DNA of 64,000 nucleotides, taken from NCBI RefSeq assembly GCF_002803605.1, contig NZ_PHRG01000002.1, positions 124,001-188,000 of the forward strand, given 5' to 3'. Shown here in pieces: positions 56,269-64,000 of this stretch. The notes beneath the pieces were generated by a model. It did not search any database and had not been told where the DNA came from. It saw only the letters and a program-made list of their open reading frames with translations. Each line of letters starts with the position of its first letter. Position 1 is the stretch's first letter. The translations under genes were made by a program, and so were the position numbers. This DNA comes from Acinetobacter pseudolwoffii. Its GTDB lineage: Bacteria; Pseudomonadota; Gammaproteobacteria; Pseudomonadales; Moraxellaceae.

Positions 56269-56587
56269 GCTGATTTTGGCTCCACGGGATGGTCTGAACA
56301 ACCATGCCACAATGTGACTTGAGAGAGCGCATATTCTACTGTGAAATAAGGAAATCGGCTAGATGGCAAATACGAAAACTACGGCTGAAATATTCTGTAT
56401 TTTTAAAATATTGTGTTTATTTTCAGGCAGGAAAATTGAATGTAGTCGCGTAGATTAACACAATTTGTTAAAGAAAAATCAAAACCGATTAACAATAATT
56501 TCACTTAAGAAAATTGTATTATTTTTCAACAGCAAGACCACTTAAAATGCGTACAGAACTTATTCTTGAGCCGTTATAAAAAACTTA

Positions 56588-56836
56588 TTAAGGATAGACT
56601 AAAGCTTCTCGGGATAGACTGAAACAGTCGAGTTCATTTTTTAGCTCATCTCTCTGTCGGCGAGTTGCACTACTGAAATAATTTTGTATCCAGCTATCCC
56701 CATTCCGGGCTCCATTGCAGGATTTAAGACTCTGCCCCGCTGTTCTCCCTTTTCGAGCCTGTCTGTATGAGCAAACTATATCGCCTGCTTCAATCGACTT
56801 CCAGTAATATCCGGTAGCCCAGATTATTCCGATCAC
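56588..56836 (-). CDS. Doubtful 82-residue reading frame in the AT-rich gap
   Basis: An 82-codon frame with ATG at 56836 and less AT-rich than the DNA around it. The product would be Cys- and Arg-rich (RQARKGRTAGQSLKSC, then ATRRQRDELKNELDCF). No good ribosome-binding site precedes it and I do not recognise it. The base composition differs from its surroundings, so it may be a remnant of foreign or older DNA rather than a working gene. Confidence 0.25.
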   Translation of the reverse strand: MIGIIWATGYYWKSIEAGDIVCSYRQARKGRTAGQSLKSCNGARNGDSWIQNYFSSATRRQRDELKNELDCFSLSREALVYP

Positions 56837-57621
56837 TCATCTTAATATATGAACTCTATTCAAAGATACCTAAATCTCACATATAAGACCCCACCATAGT
56901 TTCTAATAAAGAGTGAGAATTAAAATCAATAGATCTACTTTAGTAAATGGATTTCCAGGATATTAAGCCTCTTGTTATTAATATATTGACTTAGCAAATT
57001 TATTTAAAAATTTCTTATTTTACCTCTATGAAATAGGTTATTTTCAAGCTAATCAATTGAAAATATACAGCTTAAATTCAAACTGATTCTCGGTCTCTAT
57101 TCTTATGCAAAAATTCAGAATATATAAGCATCATCAGACATGAATTAATGAAAGTTTTTAGGCTATTATTAAAAAAATCACTACTCATAATGAAGAAAAT
57201 AAGCAATATTAAAATTTTGTTACTTTTTCATTTTCTGACTGATATCCATCTTTATTCTAATAAAAAACCATGCAATAAATACCTGTAATTCCTATAAAAA
57301 TATAGAAACAACAAATCTATATTTGATAAGATGTTGAAATCAAAAATAGCCTTATATCAGCAAAGAATCTACATAATTAATGACTTCATCAGTAAATTTG
57401 ATGATTTTATGTTAACCTCTACGCCAATTGCTGAGGAAATGTCCACATTCAGGACGCATGAATCATCCTCTTTTCTGCTGCAGATATGAATATCCAATTG
57501 ATATTCAGACGCTGGTTTTTTTATTTTCTGTAGCTTCACTGCTCTGTCTAATCTAGAGCCTTAATCTGTTGCCAATGATTTAATTTTCAAAAACAAAAGG
57601 TGACCCGCTTAAGGAGTATGT
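56837..57621. other. Low-complexity AT-rich spacer ending in a structured leader
   Basis: Together with 56311-56587 this makes 1.3 kb with only one doubtful frame. From 56840 to about 57420 it is mostly A/T with many short stop-ridden frames and no clear hairpin. From 57421 a GC-richer, structured segment begins, described separately. The symporter promoter must lie in or before this segment. Confidence 0.5.
57433..57522 (+). promoter_or_regulatory. Two-hairpin leader ending in a T-run upstream of the symporter gene
   Basis: The first stem is GAGGA (57433-57437)/TCCTC (57466-57470) with an inner GTCC/GGAC pair. The second is TGAATATC (57487-57494)/GATATTCA (57500-57507) with loop CAATT. A seven-T run starts nine bases later (57516-57522), about 100 bases before the ATG. 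The layout (aptamer-like fold, then terminator-like stem) resembles an attenuator or riboswitch. The ligand is unknown. Confidence 0.45.
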
Positions 57622-59259
57622 ATGTTTCAATTCACTAGTACAGCAACTGTACTATTGATGGTGCTTTTCTATGGCATCACCTTTCTATTGTCGTTACGCA
57701 TTAAGCAAAAAAATGAAAATGTCGATGGATATATGGTCTCGAATGGCTCCATCGGATTTGGAATGTCTGCGGCCAGTATGACCGCCACCTGGATCTGGGC
57801 CGCTTCATTTTATGCAGCAGCTTCGTCCGGATATAAATACGGTGTTTCCGGTGCCTTACACTATGGTTTGTGGGGTGCACTGATGATTTTATTTATCTAC
57901 CCATTCGGCAAACGTTTCCGCGACCTGGCACCCAATGCACACACTTTGGCAGAAATCATGCATGCACGGCATGGTAACCAGAGCCAGATGATTCTGGCAG
58001 GCTCCAACATTGTCGGGAGCGTGATCAGTCTGATGGTAAACTTTACCGCAGCAGGTGCGCTGGTTGAAATTCTGTCTCCCCTCAGCTTTATCCATGGGGT
58101 CTTGATTACCGGAATTGGCGTCCTGTCCTATACTTTATGGTCCGGTTTCCGCTCCTCGGTATTTACCGACTTTGGGCAACTGGTCGCCATGATTGTGGCG
58201 GCAGTGATCATTATTCCGACGCTATTTTTCACCCTGGGCGGCCCTTCACTGTTCCAGACCGGCATGCATAATCTGCAACCGGAACAACTGGATTTCTTTT
58301 CGAAAACCGCATTTTTAGAACAGGGTGCACCATTTTTTGTGGCGGTACTGGCTTATGCGATTGGTAACCAGACCATCGCCCAACGCCTGTTTGCAGTGCG
58401 TAAAGACTTGATCAAACCCAGCTTCATTACTGCAACCATCGGTTATGCCGCGATTGTCGTCGGTTTGGGAATGCTCGGATTATTGGCGCTATTTGCCGGG
58501 ATTCAGCCGATTGATGGCAACCTGAACAACCTGATTCCACAAATGGCAGCAACGTATCTGTCTCCATTTATGGTGGCCTTACTCTTTGTCATGGTGATTG
58601 GCGCGCTTTCGTCAACGGCGGATTCGGATTTATCTGCCCTGTCTGCCATCGTAATGACCGATATTTATGGCAAACAGATTGCTAAAAATCGTCCTGATCC
58701 GAAGAAAATGCTGTTTATTGGCCGGATGACCATGATTGTAGCCACCATGCTCGGTATTTTAATTGCCACGCTTAAATTCGACATTCTAGCGATGCTGATT
58801 TTCGTCGGTGCACTCTGGGGTGCCATCGTATTCCCGGTGATTGCCAGCCTGTACTGGGACAAGGTCAATGCCCGTGCCTTTAACTGGTCTGTCGGTATCG
58901 CATTTTTAAGCTTTCTGGTGGTTCGATTTGAATGGCTGCCAATTCAGGGTCTGATCGCACTCAGTTTTGAGCTTATGGCCACCATCGGTATTGGTGTGGT
59001 ACTGGGTCTGATGAGCTTTGGCTTCTTTGGCAAGAAAGTCGGCCTGGTGGTCGGTATTCTGGCCAGTATCGGCTTCCTTCCATGGACCATCGGCTTCCTG
59101 CGTGATTATGGCACGCTATTGAGTTCCCTGACCGCCTACGGCAGCAGCGCCATTGTCTGTACAGTACTGACTTTAATGAATAGCAAAGAACGATTTGATT
59201 TTAAACAAATCAATAAGATGGTGATTGAATTTCACCAGGTATCTGAGAAAAGTAAATAA
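57622..59259 (+). CDS. Sodium:solute symporter (SSS family)
   Basis: An SSS-family secondary transporter of 545 residues with about 13 membrane segments. The SSS-type WIWAASFYAAASSGYKYGVSG segment and NQTIAQRLFAVRKDL (the conserved Q/R-R...A region), with ALSSTADSDLSALSAI, are family features. The overall look resembles DUR3-like urea symporters, but the substrate is not proven. AAGGAG precedes the ATG. It is followed at 59271 by a 43-residue membrane protein that may be its partner, and preceded by a structured leader. Confidence 0.85.
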   Translation: MFQFTSTATVLLMVLFYGITFLLSLRIKQKNENVDGYMVSNGSIGFGMSAASMTATWIWAASFYAAASSGYKYGVSGALHYGLWGALMILFIYPFGKRFRDLAPNAHTLAEIMHARHGNQSQMILAGSNIVGSVISLMVNFTAAGALVEILSPLSFIHGVLITGIGVLSYTLWSGFRSSVFTDFGQLVAMIVAAVIIIPTLFFTLGGPSLFQTGMHNLQPEQLDFFSKTAFLEQGAPFFVAVLAYAIGNQTIAQRLFAVRKDLIKPSFITATIGYAAIVVGLGMLGLLALFAGIQPIDGNLNNLIPQMAATYLSPFMVALLFVMVIGALSSTADSDLSALSAIVMTDIYGKQIAKNRPDPKKMLFIGRMTMIVATMLGILIATLKFDILAMLIFVGALWGAIVFPVIASLYWDKVNARAFNWSVGIAFLSFLVVRFEWLPIQGLIALSFELMATIGIGVVLGLMSFGFFGKKVGLVVGILASIGFLPWTIGFLRDYGTLLSSLTAYGSSAIVCTVLTLMNSKERFDFKQINKMVIEFHQVSEKSK

Positions 59260-59270
59260 GGAGATTTCAG

Positions 59271-59402
59271 ATGAGTAGTCAATTTATGACCCTATATGTA
59301 CTTTTTTGGCCATTGGTGGCGACGATGATTTTGTTCGTCATTTGCATGGGGGTCTATAAAGACATCCAGGAAGCCAAGATCAGTGGTGAAGATTTGCTTT
59401 AG
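59271..59402 (+). CDS. 43-residue membrane protein, putative symporter small subunit
   Basis: A short gene only 11 bases after the symporter stop codon, with AGGAG seven bases before its ATG. The product has a short N-terminus, one hydrophobic segment (TLYVLFWPLVATMILFVICMGVY) and a charged tail KDIQEAKISGEDLL. Small single-pass partners of transporters are known from other families. The spacing and strand make a subunit or regulator of the SSS symporter likely. The true substrate and role are unproved. Confidence 0.7.
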   Translation: MSSQFMTLYVLFWPLVATMILFVICMGVYKDIQEAKISGEDLL

Positions 59403-59421
59403 TCCACTTCTATCATGAGAT

Positions 59422-59451
59422 AAAAACAGGTCAATATGACCTGTTTTTTTA
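59422..59451 (+). terminator. Terminator after the symporter operon
   Basis: AAAACAGGTCA pairs with TGACCTGTTTT (loop ATA) and continues as T residues. Confidence 0.9.
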
Positions 59452-59575
59452 TAGCGATTGTTCAGCTGAAATTTCCACAGAGTTTTGTTTGTTCCGACAA
59501 TTCATGTCGCAGCACTCTAGTGCTGTTGCTACTTTTTTGGCATGATGCACTTAGCAAAGAATTGAATAATGATAA

Positions 59576-60916
59576 ATGACTCAAATGCGTTGGTTAGAGC
59601 TGCTTTCGACAGTTCGGATTGGTAGTAAAAAGCAAAGTACTGAACTGGCACGTAGCCCGTTCCACAAAGATTATGACCGTATTATTTTTTCACAAAGTTT
59701 CCGCCAGCTGAACCGTAAAACTCAGGTTCACCCTTTAACCCAGCACGATGGTATTCATACACGACTCACACATTCACTTGAAGTGTCCTGTATTGGGCGT
59801 TCACTCGGGATGCTGGCCGCAGAGAAAATAAAAGATCAGTTACCGCCCTGGATTTCCCCGGCCGATGTCGGTGCCATTATTCAGGCTGCCTGTCTGGCAC
59901 ATGATATTGGTAATCCCCCTTTTGGCCATGCCGGTGAATATGCCATTCGAGAATGGTTCGACGATGCATCGCATACCGATTTTTTAAAAGATCTCAGTCC
60001 TGAACAAGAAGCCGATGTACGTCAGTTTGAAGGCAATGCCCAAGGTCTACGCCTGTTGACCAAAATCGATTACCATCCCAATGATGGCGGCATGCGTTTG
60101 ACTTATGCCACGTTAGGGGCTTATTTAAAATATCCGTGGCTGTCAAAAACCATGGCATCTCAAGTCGATTTACCTGCCAGCAATCGGGCCAAGTTTGGCT
60201 GCTATCAGGCCGAGAAAGAGATTTTAAAGCAGATTGCAGAACAACTCGGACTGATTCAGTTAGCTGAATATCATTACTGCCGTCATCCACTGACCTATCT
60301 GCTCGAAGCGGCTGATGATATCTGTTATGCCCTGATTGACCTTGAAGATGGTATTAGCCTGAATATGCTCAGTTATGACGAAGTTGAGCCGGTCTTTTTA
60401 AATCTGCTCGGTGATTATGGTATTCCTTCTGAAATCGCCATGAGCAATACCACCTGGCAGCAAAAAATTGCCGCCTTGCGTGGTCGGGTCATGAAACGTC
60501 TGGTCGATGAAGTGACAACGGCTTTTGCCCGTCATCATGACCAGATTTTATCGGGTCAGTTACAAGGTACTTTATTGCAATATTGTACTGCGGACATTGA
60601 AATCGGGATTAATCGCGCCAAAGAACTGGCACGGGATAAAATTTTTGAGCATCCGCAAAAAGCAGGACTGGAAATTATCGCGCATCAATGTTTGCAAAAT
60701 ATTCTGGATGCCTTTATTCCCTTAACAACGCCGCATAAAAACCTGAGTTTTAAAGAACAGCGCTTGATGTCGATTCTGCAACGTTCAGGGGCGAATTTTA
60801 GCGCCAGCCATTATGACAATATCATGCAGGTGCTGGATATTGTTTCGAAATTTTCTGATCATCAGGCTTATAACCTGTCGCAGGAATTACAAGGCAATAA
60901 AGCCGGATTGTTATAA
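59576..60916 (+). CDS. dgt: Deoxyguanosinetriphosphate triphosphohydrolase-like protein
   Basis: An HD-domain dNTP triphosphohydrolase that removes triphosphate from dNTPs and so tunes nucleotide pools. The 446 residues begin MTQMRWLELLSTVRIGSKKQSTELARSPFHKDYDRIIFSQSFRQLNRKTQV (seen in parts: ARSPFHKDYDRIIFSQSFRQ and LNRKTQVHPL). The metal-binding HTRLTHSLEVS and CLAHDIGNPPFGHAGE motifs are intact, as is YLLEAADDICYALIDLEDG. ATG 59576 or 59585 is the start. The Dgt name is family-level: the exact dNTP preference varies. Confidence 0.9.
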   Translation: MTQMRWLELLSTVRIGSKKQSTELARSPFHKDYDRIIFSQSFRQLNRKTQVHPLTQHDGIHTRLTHSLEVSCIGRSLGMLAAEKIKDQLPPWISPADVGAIIQAACLAHDIGNPPFGHAGEYAIREWFDDASHTDFLKDLSPEQEADVRQFEGNAQGLRLLTKIDYHPNDGGMRLTYATLGAYLKYPWLSKTMASQVDLPASNRAKFGCYQAEKEILKQIAEQLGLIQLAEYHYCRHPLTYLLEAADDICYALIDLEDGISLNMLSYDEVEPVFLNLLGDYGIPSEIAMSNTTWQQKIAALRGRVMKRLVDEVTTAFARHHDQILSGQLQGTLLQYCTADIEIGINRAKELARDKIFEHPQKAGLEIIAHQCLQNILDAFIPLTTPHKNLSFKEQRLMSILQRSGANFSASHYDNIMQVLDIVSKFSDHQAYNLSQELQGNKAGLL

Positions 60917-61036
60917 AATATTCTGCTGTATGGGAGGATGATTGTAATAAAATCATCTATTTTACAGCGGCAGATTTTGCCTTTCCGGAAAATGCTGACT
61001 ACTATGCAGCAAAACTGAATTTAGTGATGATAAAAG

Positions 61037-61639
61037 ATGATTGGATGTCTGATTGGTGAAGTACTGGCTTTAGAAGCACCCACCGTACTGTTAAATGTAA
61101 ATGGCGTCGGTTATGAAATTGATACGCCGCTGACGACTTTCTGCCAGCTGCAAAAAGGACAACAAGTCACACTCTGGACCTATCTGGCCGTGCGTGAAGA
61201 TGCACAGTTGCTGTATGGCTTTATCAATGCTCAGGAAAAAACCATTTTCCGCACCCTGTTAAAAGTCAACGGCGTTGGCCCCAAAATGGCCTTGGGTATT
61301 CTTTCAACTTTAAGTGTGGAAATGCTGATTCATACCGTTGAAAATGAAGATGTGAATACCTTGGTCAAAGTTCCCGGTGTCGGTAAAAAAACCGCTGAAC
61401 GTTTAATGATTGAATTACGTGACCGCTTTAAAGCCATGGCTTCAGGTGCTGCGCCAAGCAATTCAACTACACCACAGATTCAGTTTATGGGTAATTCAGC
61501 CGTGGCTGAAGCAGAAGCTGCATTACAGTCTTTGGGTTATAAACCTGCTGAAGCACAAAAACTGATTAATGCGGTTAAAGCAGATTACACTGAAGCCAGC
61601 GACATTATCCGCGCTGCATTAAAGTCGATGAATCGTTAA
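61037..61639 (+). CDS. ruvA: Holliday junction ATP-dependent helicase subunit RuvA
   Basis: RuvA binds four-way junctions and helps load RuvB. The 200 residues start MIGCLIGEVLALEAPTVLLNVNGVGYEI (parts: MIGCLIGEVLALEAP). The helix-hairpin-helix motifs LLKVNGVGPKMALGIL and LVKVPGVGKKTAERLMIELRDR are present. The C-terminal domain (SLGYKPAEAQKLINAV) binds RuvB. A gap of 220 bases with several hairpins lies between it and ruvB, unlike the tight ruvAB pair of E. coli. Confidence 0.96.
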   Translation: MIGCLIGEVLALEAPTVLLNVNGVGYEIDTPLTTFCQLQKGQQVTLWTYLAVREDAQLLYGFINAQEKTIFRTLLKVNGVGPKMALGILSTLSVEMLIHTVENEDVNTLVKVPGVGKKTAERLMIELRDRFKAMASGAAPSNSTTPQIQFMGNSAVAEAEAALQSLGYKPAEAQKLINAVKADYTEASDIIRAALKSMNR

Positions 61640-61677
61640 TACTGATTTAAATATTCGCTGCAAAATGAAGATGAGAA

Positions 61678-61788
61678 GGCAGCATGGATGCTGCCGCAGA
61701 AATATGGCATAGGATGTGCCATTATTTTTGCAAAGGGTTTTGTTACTTTTGCCCTGTCAAAAGTAAGAGCATGCCTGCACAATGGCAT
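61678..61788. repeat. Cluster of four hairpins between ruvA and ruvB
   Basis: GGCAGCAT/ATGCTGCC (61678-61695), ATGGCA/TGCCAT (near 61704-61722), TTACTTTTG/CAAAAGTAA (61743-61751 and 61758-61766) and ATGCC/GGCAT (61771-61775 and 61784-61788) follow one another. The last has no T-run, and no perfect terminator is present. Confidence 0.65.
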
Positions 61789-61861
61789 ACGAATTGTTAA
61801 AGCATTTTGAGGCTATGACTTTATTCACCTCAAATAAACCATAGAGATTAACTCAAAAGAT

Positions 61862-62869
61862 ATGCAAGACCGTCTCATCAGTGGTTCTGAAAAACCAGAA
61901 GATCATTTTGATCGTGCCATCCGTCCAACCTCACTCGATGACTATATTGGTCAGCCGGTGGTTCGAGAGCAAATGGAAATCTTTATTGGCGCAGCGCGTG
62001 GTCGTGAAGAAGCACTGGATCATACATTGATTTTTGGCCCGCCCGGCCTGGGTAAAACCACGCTGGCGAATATTATTGCCCGCGAAATGGGCGGTAATCT
62101 TAAGTCGACTTCAGGTCCGGTGCTAGAACGTGCCGGTGATTTGGCCGCCATGCTGACCAATCTGGAAGAAGGTGATGTCCTGTTCATTGATGAGATCCAC
62201 CGTCTTTCACCGGTGATTGAAGAAATTCTCTATCCAGCGATGGAAGACTACCAGCTCGACATCATGATTGGCGAAGGGCCTGCTGCACGATCAATCAAAC
62301 TGGATTTGCCACCCTTTACCTTGGTTGCAGCAACCACACGTGCAGGTCTGCTTACCTCTCCTTTGCGTGACCGTTTCGGCATCGTACAGCGTTTAGAATT
62401 TTATTCAGTTGAAGATTTGACCCACATTGTCAAACGTTCAGCCAATTTGATGGATGTACCCATGACTGGTGATGGCGCAAAAGAAATTGCCCGTCGTTCA
62501 CGAGGCACACCACGTATTGCCAACCGCTTATTGCGTCGTGTACGTGACTATGCTCAGGTCAAAGGCACTGGTGAAATTAATCAGGATATGGCACAACGTG
62601 CTTTGGACATGCTCAAAGTCGATAAAGATGGTTTAGATACTTTAGACCGCCGTTATCTATCGATGTTATTAGAACGTTTTGATGGTGGCCCTGCTGGTGT
62701 TGAAGCGTTGGCTGCTGCCATGGCAGAAGATTCTGGTACGCTGGAAGATGTGATTGAACCATATTTGATTCAGCAAGGTTATGTGATGCGTACTGCACGT
62801 GGCCGTATTGCCACCAATATGGCCTATTTACAGTTTGGATTGACACCACCTGAGCCAAAAGAAAAGTGA
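61862..62869 (+). CDS. ruvB: Holliday junction branch migration motor RuvB
   Basis: RuvB is the AAA+ motor that drives branch migration of Holliday junctions with RuvA. The 335 residues have [12 protein letters not shown] at the N-terminus. The Walker A motif is [14 protein letters not shown], Walker B FIDEIHRL, and sensor 1 is in [17 protein letters not shown]. The winged-helix C-terminal domain follows with [19 protein letters not shown]. It ends 13 bases from the convergent gene's stop codon. Confidence 0.98.
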   Translation: MQDRLISGSEKPEDHFDRAIRPTSLDDYIGQPVVREQMEIFIGAARGREEALDHTLIFGPPGLGKTTLANIIAREMGGNLKSTSGPVLERAGDLAAMLTNLEEGDVLFIDEIHRLSPVIEEILYPAMEDYQLDIMIGEGPAARSIKLDLPPFTLVAATTRAGLLTSPLRDRFGIVQRLEFYSVEDLTHIVKRSANLMDVPMTGDGAKEIARRSRGTPRIANRLLRRVRDYAQVKGTGEINQDMAQRALDMLKVDKDGLDTLDRRYLSMLLERFDGGPAGVEALAAAMAEDSGTLEDVIEPYLIQQGYVMRTARGRIATNMAYLQFGLTPPEPKEK

Positions 62870-62872
62870 TTC

Positions 62873-62897
62873 AAAAAGCAGCTTAGGCTGCTTTTTT
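62873..62897 (+). terminator. Terminator after ruvB, overlapping the 3' end of the convergent gene
   Basis: AAAAAGCAGC pairs with GCTGCTTTTTT around TTAG. The stop codon of the minus-strand gene lies in the loop, so this hairpin serves ruvB and its complement may serve the other gene. Confidence 0.85.
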
Positions 62898-63551
62898 ATT
62901 GAATATAGATTTCAAATTTTGAATAAGAGAATCTACTACAATGTTTAGAGCTTTGAAACTATCAGCAATACCTTCTTTATCAATTACCGCGGTAATACAC
63001 ATGATTTGTAGCTGAGTGAGATAACGCTCAAATTCGTCCCATTCAGATACTAATTCATGATCTTCCTCTACGAACATTTTTAAATGAGTACTAATACGAG
63101 CTATTAAAGGGAATATATCATCTTCTAAACTCTTTAATTCTGAACGCATATCTTCGTATTCATTATTTTTGAACCAGTCTTTCACATCATTTAGTACTAA
63201 AGCTACAGAGCCTAACAATGTAATGTATTTATGCACTAATGGTTTCAATACAGCAAGATCGTCTATTAACTTAAGTTTCCAACCTCTATAAAATTCTTCT
63301 TGTAATTCAACTCTTTTTAAATTTTCTTGACTTTCTATAAGTTGTTTAGTCATATTTCTATGAGATTCTGCTGCTTCTTTAATATCTTCACTTACTACTT
63401 TAAAAGATAGTTCTGTGAGTTGAAAACTCTTACGTCCATACCAATAAGCAAGCCAAGTTGCGAAACTACCTAAAATAAGCGCAATAATGACAGATAAAGT
63501 AAATGATGAAATTGCTGTCGTATCTGTCGAATGATTGAGATCAAGCTCCAT
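62883..63551 (-). CDS. Uncharacterised membrane protein with coiled-coil
   Basis: No family recognised. From ATG 63551 it has 222 residues (63620 gives 245, with a Pro/Gln-rich start PWTVPQQPFDQTA). One membrane segment (SFTLSVIIALILGSFATWLAYWYGRKSF) near the N-terminus is followed by a coiled-coil-like helical stretch (KEAAESHRNMTKQLIESQENLKRVELQEEF, roughly residues 55-90). The rest is helical and acidic. Neither start has a good ribosome-binding site. Its base composition is more AT-rich than ruvB. Confidence 0.6.
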   Translation of the reverse strand: MELDLNHSTDTTAISSFTLSVIIALILGSFATWLAYWYGRKSFQLTELSFKVVSEDIKEAAESHRNMTKQLIESQENLKRVELQEEFYRGWKLKLIDDLAVLKPLVHKYITLLGSVALVLNDVKDWFKNNEYEDMRSELKSLEDDIFPLIARISTHLKMFVEEDHELVSEWDEFERYLTQLQIMCITAVIDKEGIADSFKALNIVVDSLIQNLKSIFNKKAA

Positions 63552-63725
63552 CTTTCTATTTGGATTCTCTACAACACTTGCCGTTTGATCAAAAGGCTGC
63601 TGTGGCACTGTCCATGGCAATTGAAATCATCACTGCATTATTATTCTGCTCTGCCACACCTTACCCCTTAATATTTAAAATCAATTTTCAATCATCCCAT
63701 TCTAAAGATTTTCAAAGTATTACAA

Positions 63726-63762
63726 AAGAAAAAGCCAACTGACCATGTCTAATCAGTTGGCA
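63726..63762 (-). terminator. Terminator after the formamidase-type gene
   Basis: GCCAACTGA pairs with TCAGTTGGC, and on the minus strand TTTTTCTTTTG follows. Confidence 0.85.
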
Positions 63763-63794
63763 AAAGCACAAAACTAAAAACTAATATAAAGAAA

Positions 63795-64000
63795 TTAATT
63801 CTCTTCTTTCTTAAACTCCTTAAAGTCCGCTTTACGAATCATCGCATGAATACCTTTGGTTTTATCGACCACTTGTGACACTTCAAAGTCAGTGGCAGCA
63901 CTTAAGTAGGCATAGGCAATTTCTTCAGAAATGCCATATTCATTGACTAGAAAACGAATTGCTTCACGGGTGGATTTACGCATGGCTTCGTCCAAGTCTT
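63795..64000 (-). CDS. Acetamidase/formamidase family protein, C-terminal part (window edge)
   Basis: Only the last 68 or so residues of a minus-strand gene are in the window, and the frame is open to the edge. The stretch LDEAMRKSTREAIRFLVNEY followed by ISEEIAYAYLSAATDFEVSQVVDKTKGIHAMI closely matches the C-terminal end of FmdA/AmdA-type amidases (parts: ISEEIAYAYLSAATDFEV and SQVVDKTKGIHAMIRKADF). The ATG visible at 63983 is inside the gene. The enzyme would hydrolyse formamide or acetamide to ammonia and acid. The full length, substrate and neighbours beyond the edge are unknown. Confidence 0.8.
   Translation of the reverse strand, partial: DLDEAMRKSTREAIRFLVNEYGISEEIAYAYLSAATDFEVSQVVDKTKGIHAMIRKADFKEFKKEEN

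Noticed and set aside
56592-56621. Direct repeat GGATAGACT twice near 56600
   Set aside because: Two copies of nine bases 19 apart in AT-rich DNA are too weak to claim a mobile-element footprint.
57433-57522. Identification of the symporter leader as a guanidine riboswitch
   Set aside because: The conserved ykkC or mini-ykkC core sequences (for example ACGR loops) are not in the paired positions, so only an unassigned structured leader is claimed.
63560-63742. 60-residue plus-strand frame beyond the unknown membrane gene
   Set aside because: It overlaps the start of the opposite gene, has no ribosome-binding site or terminator, and its tail runs into low-complexity sequence.
1-64000. CRISPR arrays, insertion sequences, prophage or integrons
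   Set aside because: No regularly spaced repeats, transposase, integrase or terminal inverted repeats with target duplications were seen.

Overview
The window looks like ordinary chromosome from an Acinetobacter species (Moraxellaceae, Gammaproteobacteria). The base composition is moderately AT-rich. The gene orders are typical gammaproteobacterial ones: map/rpsB-tsf, lepA-lepB-DUF4845-rnc-era-recO-pdxJ, pabC-mltG-tmk, cysTWA-cysB and ruvA-ruvB. The window also carries a clear CarO-family outer-membrane protein, a family best known from Acinetobacter. I see no prophage, intact insertion sequence, integron, CRISPR array or resistance island. The species was not determined.

Layout. 1-2.9 kb: the end of a YadG/YadH-type ABC exporter, queF and an unrecognised gene. 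3.1-5.8 kb: two cell-wall enzymes (MltB, RlpA) and a DUF962 membrane protein, then a decayed gene at 5.95-6.36 kb. 6.5-9.6 kb: tsf and rpsB on the minus strand with map divergent. 9.8-13.6 kb: an aspartate aminotransferase, a thioesterase, an unknown gene, tRNA-Asn and a DUF4198 protein with a possible Fur box. 13.7-23 kb: a long minus-strand housekeeping block (miaE, pdxJ, recO, a small lipoprotein, era, rnc, a DUF4845 gene, lepB, lepA, a thioesterase and a DegQ-type protease). 23.3-28 kb: nadB, a thioesterase, tmk, mltG and pabC. 28.1-34.9 kb: a complete sulfate uptake locus, with two tandem sulfate-binding proteins, a small hydrolase, cysT, cysW, cysA and the regulator cysB.

35-43.5 kb: a FadL-type porin, carO, dapD, queE, queC, a periplasmic protein, a Bcp peroxiredoxin, a YceI protein and a divergent ArgO/ArgP-like export pair. 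43.5-50.8 kb: nadM and catabolic or accessory enzymes (enoyl-CoA hydratase, nitroreductase, carotenoid oxygenase, NIF3-like protein, LysR regulator, FAD aromatic monooxygenase). 51-52.3 kb: three small unknown membrane or lipoprotein genes. 52.4-56.3 kb: purL. 56.3-57.6 kb: an AT-rich stretch with almost no coding signal that ends in a structured leader before a sodium:solute symporter. That symporter is followed by a 43-residue companion protein too small for most gene callers. 59.6-64 kb: dgt, ruvA, ruvB, an unknown membrane/coiled-coil protein and the C-terminal end of a formamidase-type enzyme.

Functional links. QueF, QueE and QueC supply preQ0/preQ1 for queuosine tRNA modification, and MiaE modifies a different tRNA base. 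MltB, RlpA and MltG are three separate peptidoglycan-cleaving enzymes. The sulfate locus joins binding, transport and regulation. NadB and NadM both feed NAD synthesis. I found no plainly novel multi-gene system. The most interesting signals lie between genes: a pair of related hairpin-plus-18-mer elements in two convergent gaps, a 73-bp nested palindrome, a structured leader before the symporter, a terminator pressed against a start codon, a run of hairpins between ruvA and ruvB, and two unannotated small membrane proteins.
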